The notes beneath the pieces are model-generated. The model did not search any database. It saw nothing but the letters and a program-made list of their open reading frames with translations, and was not told the DNA's origin. Positions 45,891 to 59,290 of a stretch of 64,000 nucleotides of DNA are shown piece after piece. The position numbers and the translations under genes were made by a program. Source of the stretch: Apium graveolens (taxonomy: Eukaryota; Streptophyta; Magnoliopsida; Apiales; Apiaceae); NCBI RefSeq assembly GCF_009905375.1, contig NC_133657.1:4482239-4546238 (forward strand), read 5' to 3'. The first letter of the stretch is position 1. Each line of letters begins with the position of its first letter.

Positions 45891-47124
45891 CAAGATGAAA
45901 TAACTAGAACAAGAGAAAGAATTTAAAGAGCTATTCAGAAAAAAGAAGATAAAAAATTCAAAGAATTCAAATGAGATGAAAATAAATTGAATAGATTGAT
46001 TCACAATTAGCAAAGGTACATGTATAATCTTATTACAAACTTAACTTAATACGAAAAAAGTTGTCAAGTGTACGTCTGTTTTATTTAAGAAAAAGTGTAT
46101 TCTGCTTGCGTGGTTTATTGAAGTTTATTGAATTATTAAACATTTATACTTTATTTGTGCTAAACTGAATATTCAAAATACAACTATCGGCTTAAATAAG
46201 TGAATGTTTATACACATATTTGAATAATATAGAACCACATAATGGCAATTCAAGTAGTAATTTAAAGATGATTAGTGTTATAATTAAAATATATACTCAT
46301 ATTCTACAAATGTCTAAACAAAAAAAATTGTAACAAAAAATTTAAAGATATATTTATAAAAAAAAAAGGGAATAATGTAACAACAAAAATGTCGACGTAA
46401 ATCTTAATTCTCATAGCCCTTCTATATTTAAAATGAATAAATATTTTTTATAGTTATTATATCTCTTATTTTAACGAAATAAAACAGCTATAATTTATCG
46501 ATTCTTATTTATCAAAATTATCTGATGGTTTCAAACTTTATATGGTGTTGTTTTATACGTCATTGATGACTGTTTGTGTTATATATCGACTTTTTGTGTC
46601 TAACCAAATAGAACCCCTTTTGGTGTAAAAGTTTGTCGTTGCATAATTTTAATGACATAAATCTATACTATATTATAATAGACGCAACATTAAAAGTTTG
46701 GTATTCGGTTGGTCGGTACTTGCTAAAATTACTTAATTACCCTTACTTAATTATTCTAATTCTTATTATTGGGTCGATCAATTCTTATTCTAATTGATAT
46801 TGAAGTCAACTTTCTCTATTACTTTACCAATTTCAATTATATGTTATATTGAACTCATATCACCATAATTTATATTAAATTCAACTTCTTCTATCAATTT
46901 AAATTTTAATTTATATCGAGTTCTATATCATTCTAATTTATTAATTCGGGCTAAATTAAATTTAAATAAACTAAATATAATTCTTAAGATTTATATGATA
47001 TATAATGTGACTCGGGATAAGATAAAATAATAATATTATCAATCCTCCTAAAAAAATTATACTAATGAATTTGGATAAACAAAATAATATATTTTATTTA
47101 TCCAGGATAAAAAAAATACCTTAT
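45891..47124. other. AT-rich intergenic DNA
   Basis: No gene is seen. TCTATACTATATTATAATAG at about 46672 resembles the 5' end of plant Helitrons, but no CTRR 3' end with a hairpin was located, so this is only a hint. The rest is A/T-rich. The D array begins at 47125. Confidence 0.4.
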
Positions 47125-48225
47125 TGTTATTCCCAGTGGACTAACAATGAGATTTATAGAAGGGGGGTTGAATGTAAATCTCAAAACTTTTTCAAGTTTT
47201 GAGCAGTTTCTAAGGCTAAGTGTTTTAGTGAGCAAATATGTGTGAATTGCTTGAGGCTAATACAGACAGATATATATTCAAACACAAATGTAAAGAACAC
47301 AAAGAACTTAAAAACTTTTCTGGTGGATTTGTTGTTCCACCAGAGATGTGTTATTTCAAAAAATCTGTGATTCAAAGAATTAAATCACAACTGCTTCCTA
47401 GTACAAACTAGATGATTTTCTCTCTGGATTTTTCTAAACAGCTCTTGAAAATTCACACCTAATTACTAGCTGCTACTTGGTTTATATACCACCAAGTTTA
47501 CAAGTGAAGACAAAACTGTAAAATACAATTAAAAAGGCTCTTCACATGTTTCTTCTTCATTTCTCTATCCAATGCAATTTGGGTTTAGCTGTTAATCTTT
47601 GAATACTCCCTTGTTTGCACCAGAATGGAAATGCTGCATTTTCTTGATTCCTCCTAGAGGCTGCCACATTCCAGTTTGTCTCTGTCAACCCATGTGCCTC
47701 TGTCAGCTTATGAATTGTCACTATCAACTGCTATTGAACTAAGCATCCGTTGAAGCTTCCATCCGTTGATGCCTTATCCGTTAAGGCTTTATCTGTTGAA
47801 GCTTTATCCGTTGATGCATTAGCAGTTGAAGTCTTATCCGTGAAGCACTTATCCGTTGGTGGATATTATCCGTTGAAGCTTTAGAGACATCCGTTGAAGC
47901 TTTGTTTCTTATCCGTTGAAGGTCTTCAATATCAGTTGATACTTCTTCACTTATACAAAATTATAAGGCATGGAATATTTACAATTAGCCCTCCTATTTG
48001 CATATCCACTAGTAGTCAACATGACTGATAATTTCCTACAACATCTAAGAATTACAACTTGAATCCAGAGAATGAAATGTGCTACAATACTAAACTTATT
48101 GCTAAGTAAAGCTACTCCTTCAACGGATAGCCAAGATGGTCTTATCCGTTGAGGCTACAAACACTAGATTTCTACTTAAGTGTTTTGTTTAACTTATTAT
48201 CAAACTAATACACATATTCCTAACA
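47125..48225 (-). repeat. 3' LTR of element D
   Basis: The LTR starts TGTTAGGAATATGTGTATTAG at 48225 and ends GGGAATAACA at 47125. It holds an inverted pair of the family motif near its start (about 48119-48154) and the ATCCGTTGA cluster at 47753-47930, with several CpG-decayed copies such as ATCTGTTGA. Confidence 0.93.
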
Positions 48226-48240
48226 ATCTCCCCCTATTTA
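48226..48240 (-). promoter_or_regulatory. Polypurine tract of element D
   Basis: The minus strand reads AAATAGGGGGAGAT just before the LTR, identical in form to that of element A. Confidence 0.85.
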
Positions 48241-48413
48241 TGTCTACTAGAACTGTAGGCATAAATTTGGGTTTAGCTTGATGATAACAAAACACTTGAC
48301 AAACATATTAACTGTAATAAAGCAGAAATTCAAAAGTGTTGCAAAAATGTGTATGCTGAGATGGAATTGAAGAATTACATTGTTTTCAAGGGTGCTCCTT
48401 TAGCCTGAGCAGA

Positions 48414-51400
48414 TTAATTTCTTTTCCTTTGATCCCTTGTTTTCTTTCCTAGCCTCCTGTCATTCTCCTCTATATGAAGTTGAAGTTGTCTGTAGAACTC
48501 AGCTTCATCTTCTTCATTGATGTCCAACTTAGATTGCATATCCTTGAGAGTTTCATTACTGGCTCTCTTGAGCTGATCTTCAAGTCTGAAAAATCTTCTA
48601 ACTCCTTTGTTGTCTCTGAACTCCATCAACCAATGAGGTGATTTATGAACTGTAATTCCTCTTTCTTGAATGAGTAATGTTCTAGGTAAGGCATTGGGCT
48701 CCCACCAAGTCTTCCTTATGTTGGCAATCTTGTTGAGAATCTCAGTCTTGGCAGTCCTAATAAAGCCAGAATCCCTTTTTATGGCTGAGTAGACTCTAAC
48801 CAAGGTAGAGTAGCCTTCATTCAGAATCCTGAAGAGAGGCCAAGTTCTTTCCCCACTTCCTTTGTATTTGAACACTAGTCTTTCTGGTAGCTGTCTGTAG
48901 GCATCTATTCCCCTTACTTCCTCCAACTCATCCAGATAGAGTTCAATGTCTGAAAATTGCTTTATGTCACAAATGTGTACATAATCATCCTTAGAGGCTT
49001 GTGGCTTAGGCTTAGGCTTCTGAGTGAATTTGATTGAGATTGGAGGAGGTGTTGATTTAATTTTCCTTTTCTGCTTCTTTGATGGTGGAGAAGAGGTTAA
49101 GAAGGTGGGCAATTTGATGGTGTCCCAATCAATTGGTTCCTCCTTAGGAGTGATTGTTTCACCATGGATGTTTATGAAGGAATCAGGCACAATGGGTTCA
49201 GGAATAGAAGGTAGTGGTTTGGATTTTGATTGGGTTTCTTCAGTCTCATCTACCATCTTTCTTTTTGCATTGGCCTTCTTTCTGTTCCCTTTCTGCCATT
49301 CCTCTCTTTCCTTACTTCTTTCTCCCACATCATCACTAAACATGTCCCCATACCTACATCTTCACTCTTGTCTTCAATTTCTTTCTTTTCTTCAGCTTGA
49401 CTTGACTTTAGCTGTTTTTCAAGCTTTATTTGTGCTCTTTTGTCAACCTTTAGCTTTTTAGCTTCTTCCTTCAACCTTTTGGCTTCTTCCATCTTGGCTA
49501 TTGAGAATTTGGGATGTCCTTGCATCACACAAATGCTCTTTCCCTCTCTAAAGATAATAGCCATGTTCATCCTTTCAACCACATCCATGGTCTCTTTGTG
49601 CTTTATGATACTTCCACCCAAAATCTTGTCTTTATCAGGCTTTGGAAGAGGAAAATCCACTTCTTTCATCTGAGCAAGGCTTAGAGGATTCTTTGTAGAG
49701 TCCTTATTGGATCTGTTGTTGGGCTTGAGAACCATAGGTTTCATATTCTTGGCAGAAGTCTCTCCAACCTTATTCCTCCTTACTGGCTTGAGCTCCATAA
49801 TAATTGATTCCACCTTTGTGCTATGCTTCACAGATTGTGATTTAGAAGCTGTAGAACCAAAAATTTGTTTCACCTTTTCATCAATTTTCCTCCTTTGCTC
49901 TTTGACTTGCAATTCAGCTGCTGCTATCTGGATTAGATCAATTCCATCAAGCTTTCCTTTGATTTGAATAGGTGGAGAAGTGGTGATGGCAGGAATTAGC
50001 ACTTTAGATATTTGAACTGTTGTTGATGGCTCTCCTTCCCCTTCCCTTTTATTCTCCTCCTTTTTGTTATCATCATGGGTAGAGGTCAAGCCTTGTGCTT
50101 TTGCCAGCTGCATTAGTAGATTTGTCTGAGTTTGTTGATTCTGAATTCTGTTTTCCAAACTGGCCAGCCTCTTGTCAGCATCAGATTCTCTCCTCAATCT
50201 CACTAACAAATCTTGCATAGTACCATAAGGCATGACTGAATCCAACTTCTCAGCATTGTAGGATTTCAGATCAGCAATATCCTGCTTGAGTTCATCCACA
50301 CTTAGATTTTGTCTGATATGCTACAACTGCAAGAGATGCAGAGAGTCTAGATGAGCTTGAAGAAGTGCTTTTGTACCAGCATCTGTAGTATCCTGAAGGG
50401 CCTTCTGTATAGTCATTACTTGTTTGACCAAAGCTACACCAAACTGTCCTGGTGTAGATTCCTTTGCCCATGCCCAGTCAGGTAGATTTGGAACAGAACT
50501 TGGGCCTGTTGCTCCCCTTAAGTTCATGCTCTCATCCAAAGAATTAGAGTCATCATCATTAGAATTTACTCTAAATTCTTCAGATGGCTTACTAGCTTGA
50601 GAAGGCAGCCTATTAACAACAGCTTTGTCTCTTAGAAGAGATTCTGAAGTGTGTATAATGTTCAAAGTCTGCTATGCCTCCACATTGCCCTGAGCAGCCA
50701 ACAATTGATAGGCTGGAACAGGGTGAGTAAAAGTGTCAGCATCCAAGGAAGTGTTATCAATTACAGCTTTGTAATGGTGCTGAAATTTTCTTTCCTTTTC
50801 TGCATCATCCACAATCATTGACTCACTAGCAATGGCTGGATCCACCCTTATAGCTTCTGTACCTGCCTTTCTCTCATTTTCTCTATTTTCTTGCATCAGG
50901 GGCTCCCCTTGGCTCACACACACCCTCACACCCTCACCCTCACCTTCTAAGGTGGCACTCCCCTCACTTAGTTTTGCCATGCTGGAAGAAATAGCATGCA
51001 TATGTTGACTCTCAACCTCTCCTTTTGCCTGGGAGCAACCCAGCCTCTTACTCAAATTATCACTCCCTTCCCTCAAACCTAAAAGTGATTGAACAGTATC
51101 CATGTCTTCTACAGTTGGAATTGTTTCTGTTATATGTGTAGAGACCATCAACGGATAGGGAGTATCCGTTGAAGTGGAAACTGATGGTATCAACGGATAA
51201 CTGCTGTTAAGCTTATCCGTCGAAGAACAACCACTTGTCAACGGATGGGAGATATCCGTTGAAGAAGGAAAAGATGTAGATATTGAAAGTGACATAATTG
51301 TTGAATCTGTGTGAATTGATTTTAAGCGAGGTGACACAGATTCTTTAACTATATCTGAAAGAATTGGCTGATGATCCAACAAATCATCTAAAAGATGATG

Positions 51401-52914
51401 ATCATCAGGATTTGAGTGGGGCTCCTCCCTGAGTTTTAAGGAGGGAGAATCAGGAATTGATGTGAATATCATATCCACATCCAGAGAGGGTGATGGAGAG
51501 TTTGATGATTGATGTGTTTCTATTATGAGAGAATGGGGTTGTGACTCCACATTTGCTGGAGTCACATCAAGCTAAATTTGAGAAGGCAAAGATACAGGTG
51601 GATGTATCTGTGTTGTGTGTGCCCCATGTGTGGAATCTAGGGTTTTAGCCTTCTTCTTCCTTTAAAAGGCTTTGATTGGTGAATGTGTGGCTTCAGTGTC
51701 CCTCCCTCTTTTATTCTGTGTCCCTGGTTGGGGACTATTTTCAATAGCTGCATCCTTTTGGGAGGATGCAACTAGGGATTTGTTTGACTCCTTTTGAACC
51801 ACCACAGTCTTTTGAGAGACTGTGGCTTGGCTGGCTGGGGTACCACTCACCTCTCCCACCTTATCCTGGGGGTTTCTTGATGTTCACCCCTCCCCTCACC
51901 ACTCACACCCTGTTCACTCCCTTCAGGGTTTATGGTAGTTGTTACAACTGTTATCTTTTGGGAAACAACAGAGGTGGTTTTCTTTGACTTGTGTTTTGAA
52001 ATTTTAGTTTTGGTGGCTTTGGTAGGAACCTGTTGGGACAAAGACACAGATTCCATTGCCACACTAGAAGGCAAAGAAACAGTGGGGTTGGAAACAGTAG
52101 GAGTTATAGAAGTGTTTACCTCACTTACATGTGGTGCATTCATTATTGGCAAATATACCAATGACACCTGGTTGTTGAGGTTGATTCTCAAAAGGTGTGC
52201 AATGACCCTTTTCTCTTGTGCCCAGCATTTGAGTTTATTGCTCTCATTAGATATAACCAACCCTTTAGCAACATGGTTAGCCAATAACATAAAGAATCTA
52301 GCATAGTAGATGTTATGTGGTCTATTAGCTTTGTTACCTAACCTGAAACCTAATTCTAGCATGACATAGTTGCTAAAATTAAAGTACCTATCAGAAACTA
52401 GCATATAGAGCATATTAACAAGAGATGAAGTTATGGCATCAAAATTGCTAATCTTCCCAGAGAAAACCTTGATAAAGGCATCTCCAAGAAAACTTCATTC
52501 TTTCTTAAGGCCCTTCCTTCTAATACTACCTAAACTAGCAGAATTAAAAGCATAGCCTATAGAATCTAACATAGCAGATACATCTTTATCAGTATGTGGT
52601 GTCATGGCATTATTCTCAGGAAACTTAAAGCAAGACTGTATATCATCACAGTTAATGCAATAATCCTTACCTTTGAGAGAGAAGGCAATAGTCATATCTG
52701 TGGAGTTGAACTCTGCAGTTGTCCAAATCTCCTCAATTACCTCACAGTAAATGGTTGGGGCTTCCAGCATTGCATAGCTTAGTTTACATTTTTTGATGAA
52801 GTCCATCATCTTGTGATAATCAGAATGGGCTTCATTCTTTTCAACCAAGGCTACGAAATTGTTCTTTTCATAAACAAATCCAGACTGAGACATAATTTTG
52901 ACTACTGATGCCAT
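48414..52914 (-). pseudogene. Third (env-like) ORF of element D, about 1500 codons, broken
   Basis: The start at 52914 (MASVVKIMSQ) matches A. Segments, in order, are: the conserved N-terminal domain (52914-52495, and from 52413 after a TGA where A reads Trp); a Thr/Val/Lys-rich region; Ser/Pro-rich middle (51565-50672) with three inverted motif pairs (51148-51260); an acidic segment (50665-50321); a coiled coil (50299-50100); a basic Lys/Glu-rich part; and a C-terminal domain (49343-48414) with SPHWLMEFRDNKGVRRFF and a basic end. Breaks lie near 52495, 51860, 51660, 51565, 50670, 50320 and 49340-49250. It has fewer breaks than A and is the best template for domain analysis. Its role is unknown, and I see no clear transmembrane or fusion features. 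Confidence 0.82.
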
Positions 52915-53457
52915 TGTTGTGAGTAGAGGTTGCAGAGAAAAACTTGAGAGTTTTAGGAGAGAAGGAGAATAAAAATTGCAAGAAAGCATAAAGTGAAAAT
53001 AAAAATTCAATGGGATTTTATACTTTCTTGAATTAAAACGTAAATAAAATGATTAAATGATACTTTTAAATAAATTACAGCCGTTTAAGAGTAGAGAAAA
53101 CTGTAGAAATTCTGAAAACTGTCTTTAATACAAATACATACAACAGTGTATATCTGTATCAACGGTTAAGTAAAAGAATCAACGGCTGTGACTTACTTAA
53201 AGTAACTGATGTGACACTTCAACGGATAAGGTAAATAGTTATCCGTTGATGATCAACACTATTTTATCCGTTGAGGGATAAAATTACCAGAAATGTATTT
53301 GTCTTTCAACGGATAATGAACATCCGTTGATAGAACAATTTTGGCTTTCAACGGATAGGGAATATCCATTGATAGAATAATTTTTACTTAAAGCCAACTT
53401 TGTTCTTGCAGCAAATTCATTTCAGGCTTCAAGGCAGATTATAAAGAGGACATGAAT
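52915..53457 (-). repeat. Untranslated linker of element D, motif-rich
   Basis: Homologous to 4488-5042 of A. Copies of TCAACGGAT and ATCCGTTGA in both orientations lie at 53219-53370, several paired as inverted repeats (for example around 53220-53250 and 53308-53330). No coding frame. Confidence 0.65.
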
Positions 53458-56400
53458 TTATGAATAATTAAGCATACCTAGCTCACTTACTAATCTTGTG
53501 AATGTTGATTCATCAAGTGGCTTGGTGAATATGTCTGCAGTCTGCTTTTCACTTGGAACAAAATGAAGTTCCACTGTACCTTTCATCACATGTTCCCTAA
53601 TGAAGTGGTACTTGATGTCAATGTGCTTGGTTCTTGAGTGCTGCACTAGATTTTCAGTAATGGCAATGGCACTTGTGTTGTCACAGAATATAGGAATTTT
53701 GTCAACAGTTAGTCCATAGTCAAATAGTTGATTCCTCATCCATAGTATCTGTGCACAGCAACTACCAACAACAATGTACTCAGCTTCAGCTGTTGATGTA
53801 GAAACAAAATTTTACTTCTTGCTGAACCATGACATAAGCTTGTTCCCTAGAAATTGACAGGTGCCTGTTGTGCTTTTCCTGTCTATTTTGCAGCCTGCAT
53901 AATCTGCATCTGAGTAGCCGATTAGATCAAAACCAGACTCTCTAGGGTACCAAATTCCTAGATTTGGAGTCCCTTTGTGATGTCTGAAGATTCTTTTAAT
54001 AGCCACTAAATGAGATTCTTTAGGGTCAACTTGAAATCTAGCACAGAGACATGTAGAAAACATTATATCAGGTCTACTAGCAGTTAAATATAAAAGTGAG
54101 CCAACCATGCCTCTATAACTTGAAATGTCCACAGACTTTTCAGCCTTGTTTAATTCAAGCTTGGTGGCAGTGGCCATGGGAGTTTTTGCAGATGAACAGT
54201 CCATTAAGTCAAACTTCCTTAAAAGTTCATAAATATATTTAGTTTGACTAATGAAAATTCCACCACTAACTTGTTTAACTTGTAAACCAAGAAAATAAGT
54301 TAGCTCTCCCATCATGCTCATTTCATATTTACTTTGCATTAACTTAGCAAACTTTTTACAAAGCTTATCATCTGTAGATCCAAATATAATATCATCTACA
54401 TAAATTTGAACAAGTATTGTAGAGCCATTAACATTTCTAAAGAAAAGAGTTTTGTCAACAGTACCTCTTGCGAAGTGATTATCTAGAAGAAATTTTGACA
54501 AAGTCTCATACCAGGCTCTAGGTGCTTGCTTTAGTCCATAGAGTGCTTTCAATAGATAATACACATAGTCTGGAAAGTTTGGATCTTCAAATCCTGGAGG
54601 TTGGCTTACATAAACTTCTTCCTCCAATTCCCCATTTAGAAATGCACTCTTGACATCCATTTGATAGACTTTGAAATTGGCATGGGCTGCATAGGCTAGA
54701 AAGATTCTGATGGCTTCAAGTCTGGCAACTGGAGCAAATGTTTCATCAAAATCTATTCCCTCTTGTTGAGAATAGCCTTTAGCAACCAATCTGGCTTTAT
54801 TCCTTATGACAATGCCATTTTCATCCATCTTGTTTCTGAATACCCATTTTGTGTCAATAGAACTCTTGTTATTTGGCTTGGGTACCAGCTTCCATATTTT
54901 GTTCCTCTCAAATTGGTTTAGCTCCTCTTGCATTGTTAAAATTCAATCTGGATCCAATAGAGCTTCTTCCACTCTCTTAGGTTCCTCCTGTGATAGAAAG
55001 CTACTATACATACATTCATCTTGAGTAACCCTTCTAGTTTGCACTTTAGATGTAGCATCACCAATGATCAGTTCAAAAGGATGATTCTTGGTCCATTTCC
55101 GTTGAGGTGGTAGATTAGCTCTAGATGAGGTTGCCTCAGTATTGTCATGATGTGAGATAGAATATTGATTGATTGAAACTCCCCCTGAGTTGCTGATCCT
55201 TTGAAAGGAATTGGGAGCTCTATCAACTGATGAAGTGAATTGATTATCCGTTGACAGACTGTTATCAACGGATGCTTCATTGTGAACTTCAACGGATGAT
55301 GCACTTTGTCTTTCAACGGATGCTGCATTGCTTCTTTCAACGGAAGCTGAATTATGACTTTCAACGGATGCAGCATTCTGTGCATTATCCAAAGGCAGAT
55401 TTTGAATTCTTCTTGAGATGCCTTCTTCATCGTTCTCATCTTCACTATCATCACAATATATCTCAATATTGTCAAATTTGAGTCCTTCATGATGTCCCTC
55501 ATCTGTTAGTCCATCAATCTTTTTATCATCAAACACAACATGCACAGATTCCATGACAATGTTGGTTCTTAGATTGTAGACCCTGTATGATTTTCCAGCA
55601 GAATAACCAACAAATATTTCCTCATCAGCCTTTGCATCAAACTTCCCTTTGTGATCAGATTGATTCCTTAAGATGTAGCATTTACAACCAAAGACATGCA
55701 GAAAGTTTAAAGTTGGTTTTCTTCTCTTGAATAATTGATAGGGAGTCATGCCTTTTGCCTGATTGATTAGAGAAATATTCTGAGTGTAACATGCACAGTT
55801 AACAGCCTCAGCCCAAAAGTAAGTTGGGAGTTTTGACTCTTCAAGCATTGTCCTTGCAGCTTCAGTTAATGATATGTTCTTCCTTTCCACCACACCATTT
55901 TATTGTGGAGTCCTTGGAGCTGAGAACTCATGCATGATCCCATTTTCTTCACAGAACAACTTCATGGTTGAATTCTTGAACTCAGTTCCATTGTCACTCC
56001 TAATATATTCCTTACTTTGAAATCAGGATGATTGTTGAATTGCTTGATATGATTGATAATGATTTCACTAGCTTCATCCTTTGATCCCAGAAAATAAACC
56101 CATGAAAACTTTGAGAAATCATCTACAATCACTAGGCAATATCTTTTCCTTGAAATTGACAATACATTGACTGGTCCAAAAAGATCCATGTGTAGCAGTT
56201 GTAATGGTTCATCAATTGCAGATTCAAGCTTCTTACTGAATGATATTTTCTTTTACTTTCCTTTCTGACAAGCATCACACATTCCATCCCTTGTGAATTC
56301 TACTAGAGGCATTCCTCTAACTAAGTCCTTTTTGACTAGATCATTCATTGTCTTGAAATTCAAGTGGGACAGCTTCTTGTGCCATAGCCAACTTTCAACT

Positions 56401-56804
56401 GGACTTGCTTTGCTGAAAAGACAAGTAATAAATTCTGCATCTGTAGAGTTGAAGTCAGCTAAATACACATTCCCTTTTCTAACTCCAGTTAGAACCACTT
56501 TATTGTCATTCTTACTTGTGACAATACAGGCTTCAGAATTGAAGAAAACAGTATTCCCTCTGTCACATAGTTGACTGATGCTCAATAAGTTGTGTTTGAG
56601 ACCATCAACCAATGCAACTTCATCAATGATGACATTTTCTTTTGAAATCAAGCCATATCCCATAGTGAATCCTTTGTTGTCATCTCCAAAGGTTATGCTA
56701 GGGCCAGCTCTCTCCTTAAACTCTGTGAGCAGGGTGAAATCTCCTGTCATGTGTCTTGAACAGCCACTGTCCAAGTACCATAGATTTCTTCTTTTTCCCT
56801 GCAC
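53458..56804 (-). pseudogene. pol of element D: protease, integrase, RT, RNase H
   Basis: The protease motif DSGCSRHMTGD is at the start, followed by LWHKKLSHLN and CDACQKGK. The integrase core has MDLFGPVNV (56189) and, after a frameshift near 56015, the block ending in NGVVERKN, with a TAA where Gln is expected in TPQQNG. The C-terminal part includes GCKCYILRN. The acidic linker with ASVE repeats is at about 55430-55230. The RT-RNase H frame (54933-53812) keeps [15 protein letters not shown] and SDADYAGC, so its active-site residues look intact. Stops precede it (TGA for TGG near 54945) and end it (TAA for CAA at 53812). RNase H continues to 53458 with IFTKPLDE. Most stops are C-to-T or G-to-A changes. 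Confidence 0.88.
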
Positions 56805-56817
56805 ACAACAAAATCAA

Positions 56818-59244
56818 TCAAGTTGATTTTGGTACCCAAGTTTCCTTGGGTCCAGCCTTGTTAGTCTTTTTCCTAGACTTCATTCCTCCTACTTCTTTTG
56901 ACTTAGGTAACTTTGGGTCAACCTTGGTCTCAGATGTAGTTGGTTGAAGTGTAGGGTTAGTCACAGAATCATTTAGCACATTTGATTGAATTTGATAAGG
57001 CATAGATTGTGCAAACATGTTATTCCACATAGGCATATTGTATGGCATTTGAGGCATACTAAATGCATTAAAATAAGAATTATTAATATATGGCATGTTT
57101 GCAAAATATGCATGGGGATTCTGATGAGACATAACAGGCATAGCATGCAGATGTGACATAGACATGTTATGCATGGAGGGATTTGAAGGCATGGGAGCAT
57201 TCTTAACAGATTTGCAGTTATCAGATAGATGATTAACACTTTTACAATGCACACAGCTTTTTCTAGGAGCATACCTATCAGGTGTGTAATTGTTATGTTT
57301 ATTAATCCCTACCTTCCCATTCCTTTTAGATTTTCTTTTAGTTTCATTTTTATCCTCAACCAACTTAAGCCTATTTTTCAGCTGATCTAAAGTCATGTGT
57401 CCTATATTTACCTTACTGACATCTTTGGATGTGCTAGCTCCTTCTTTGACAAAGTTCTTGAAAGTTGAACCATCCTTCTTATTGAGATTTTTATTTTTGA
57501 AATTACTTACCTGTTTTAATTGATGAGCCTTCAACGAATGCTCTTTTTCTTCCTTCAACGGATAACTTTCATCATCCGTTGATTCCACATTCGTTGACAA
57601 TCCATCAATTAACTCTAACTCCTTTTTGTTTTTCTTCCAGGCATCCTCACAGAATGATTTAATTCCCTGAACCTTGGCAATCTGAACACTAACATCCCTA
57701 GATGTTTTCCAGGCCTTGATTACCTCTTGCTCACTCTCTAACTGTTTAGAAAGAATTTCTACTTTCTTAACAGCTTCTTCTAGTTCACTCTCAACAGTTA
57801 AGCATTTAAGTTTAATCTTTTCAAGCTCAATTACCTGATCCTCTAACACAGCATTCCTATCACTTAAAAACACATTATTCTCTTTGATCCTAGTATTTTC
57901 TTTAGCTAGTGATTTAAGGGAAACACGCAAATGATATAATTCATTGGACATATCATTTATGGCTTCATTGCATTCATTTTTAGAAAGCTGAGAGAGATCA
58001 GTAGTAATTACCTGGTTGCTTGATGAACTAGTTTCATTTTCATCAGAATTAGCCATCAGGGCTAGGTTGACATATTTCATATCATCATCTTCATTGACTC
58101 CATCTGCTGCCCAATCATCTTGAGTGAGAAAAGCTCTTTCCTTTTGTTTGAGCAAATCAAAATACTTCTTTTTGTAATCAACTTGCTCAAATTTCTTCTT
58201 ATCAGAGGTTGGCTTCCTACACTCACTTGCAAAGTGTCCACTAATGCCACAGTTATAACATTTGAACTTGGATTTGTCCATCATGTTTTTGTTTGGCTTA
58301 GTGAATTTTATATTTTTCCTAAACTTCATCTTTACAAACCTCCTAGACAGAAAAACCAGATGTCCATCAACATCATCAGAGTCATCCTGACTAGAATTGT
58401 CTTCATCCTCAGCTACTTGCTCTTTATCCTTGCTTGATTCTGATTTCCTTTTGCCAATTTTGAGACTTGGCATTGTCTTCTCCTCATTCCTGGCTTCAAT
58501 CTTCTCACTGTCAGCTACAAGTGCAACTGTTCCTCCTTTTCTCTTTCCCTTTTCCAGCAGCTCATCCTGCTCCATTTCAAGTTCATAAGTCTTCAAAATT
58601 CAATATAATCTTTCAAGTGTGAAGTTCTTATAATCTTGAGAATTTCTTAGAGAGACAGTCATAGGCTTCCATTTTTTTGGTAGAGACCTCAGAAATTTTA
58701 AGTTGGAATCCTTGACTTGGTACACTCTACCATACATCTTCAATCCATTTAACAGTTTCTAAAATCTGTTGAAGGTATCATTTAATGATTCTCCTCCTTC
58801 AAAGTGAAAATATTCATACTGTTGAATAAGAAGCTGCATCTTGTTCTCTCTAACCTGCTCAGTACCTTCACAGATGATTTGTACAGTATCCTAAACTTCC
58901 TTTACAGTTTGGCTATTGATGACATTGTCAAACATATCTTGATCTAAGTCATTAAACAAAATGTTCATGGCTTTCTTGTCCTTGTGGATTTCCTCTATGT
59001 CTTCAATAGTCCATTCTGTATTTGGCTTGGGAATGGACTGTCCAACAGCAACTGTTGCAGTGGCAGCTGTGGCCACTTTATGAGGGATGTGAGGACCATT
59101 TTCAATACAGTTGATGTAGCTTTCATCTCGAAAAAGAAGATGTAAATGCATCTTCACTTTCCAGTGATGATAGTCATCTTTTTCCAGGACTGGAATCTTT
59201 ATTCCAATATCCTTCCTAGCAGGAGGATTCTTCTGTGCACTCAT
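56818..59244 (-). pseudogene. gag of element D, nearly complete
   Basis: The start at 59244 (MSAQKNPPARKD) lies just after the primer-binding site. The N-terminal gag domain (PVLEKDDYHHWKVKMHLHLL) is followed by a stop at 58891 and a few more breaks to 58600. The long open piece 58596-56818 (592 codons) has a CCHC knuckle CYNCGISGHFASEC, a coiled-coil-like Leu/Glu-rich region, a second knuckle CVHCKSVNHLSDNC, a Met/Pro/Asn-rich tail and the end WVPKST with a stop. The pol frame follows 14 bp later in another frame. The gag region includes the family motif inside codons near 57530-57600. Confidence 0.85.
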
Positions 59245-59290
59245 GATGTTAGCAGAATAGATCTTTAAACTCTTTGTATGTTAAAAGCTT

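Noticed and set aside
46672..46700. Helitron 5' end
   Set aside because: TCTATACTATATTATAATAG is suggestive, but no CTRR end with a preceding hairpin or helicase sequence was located, so no element is called.
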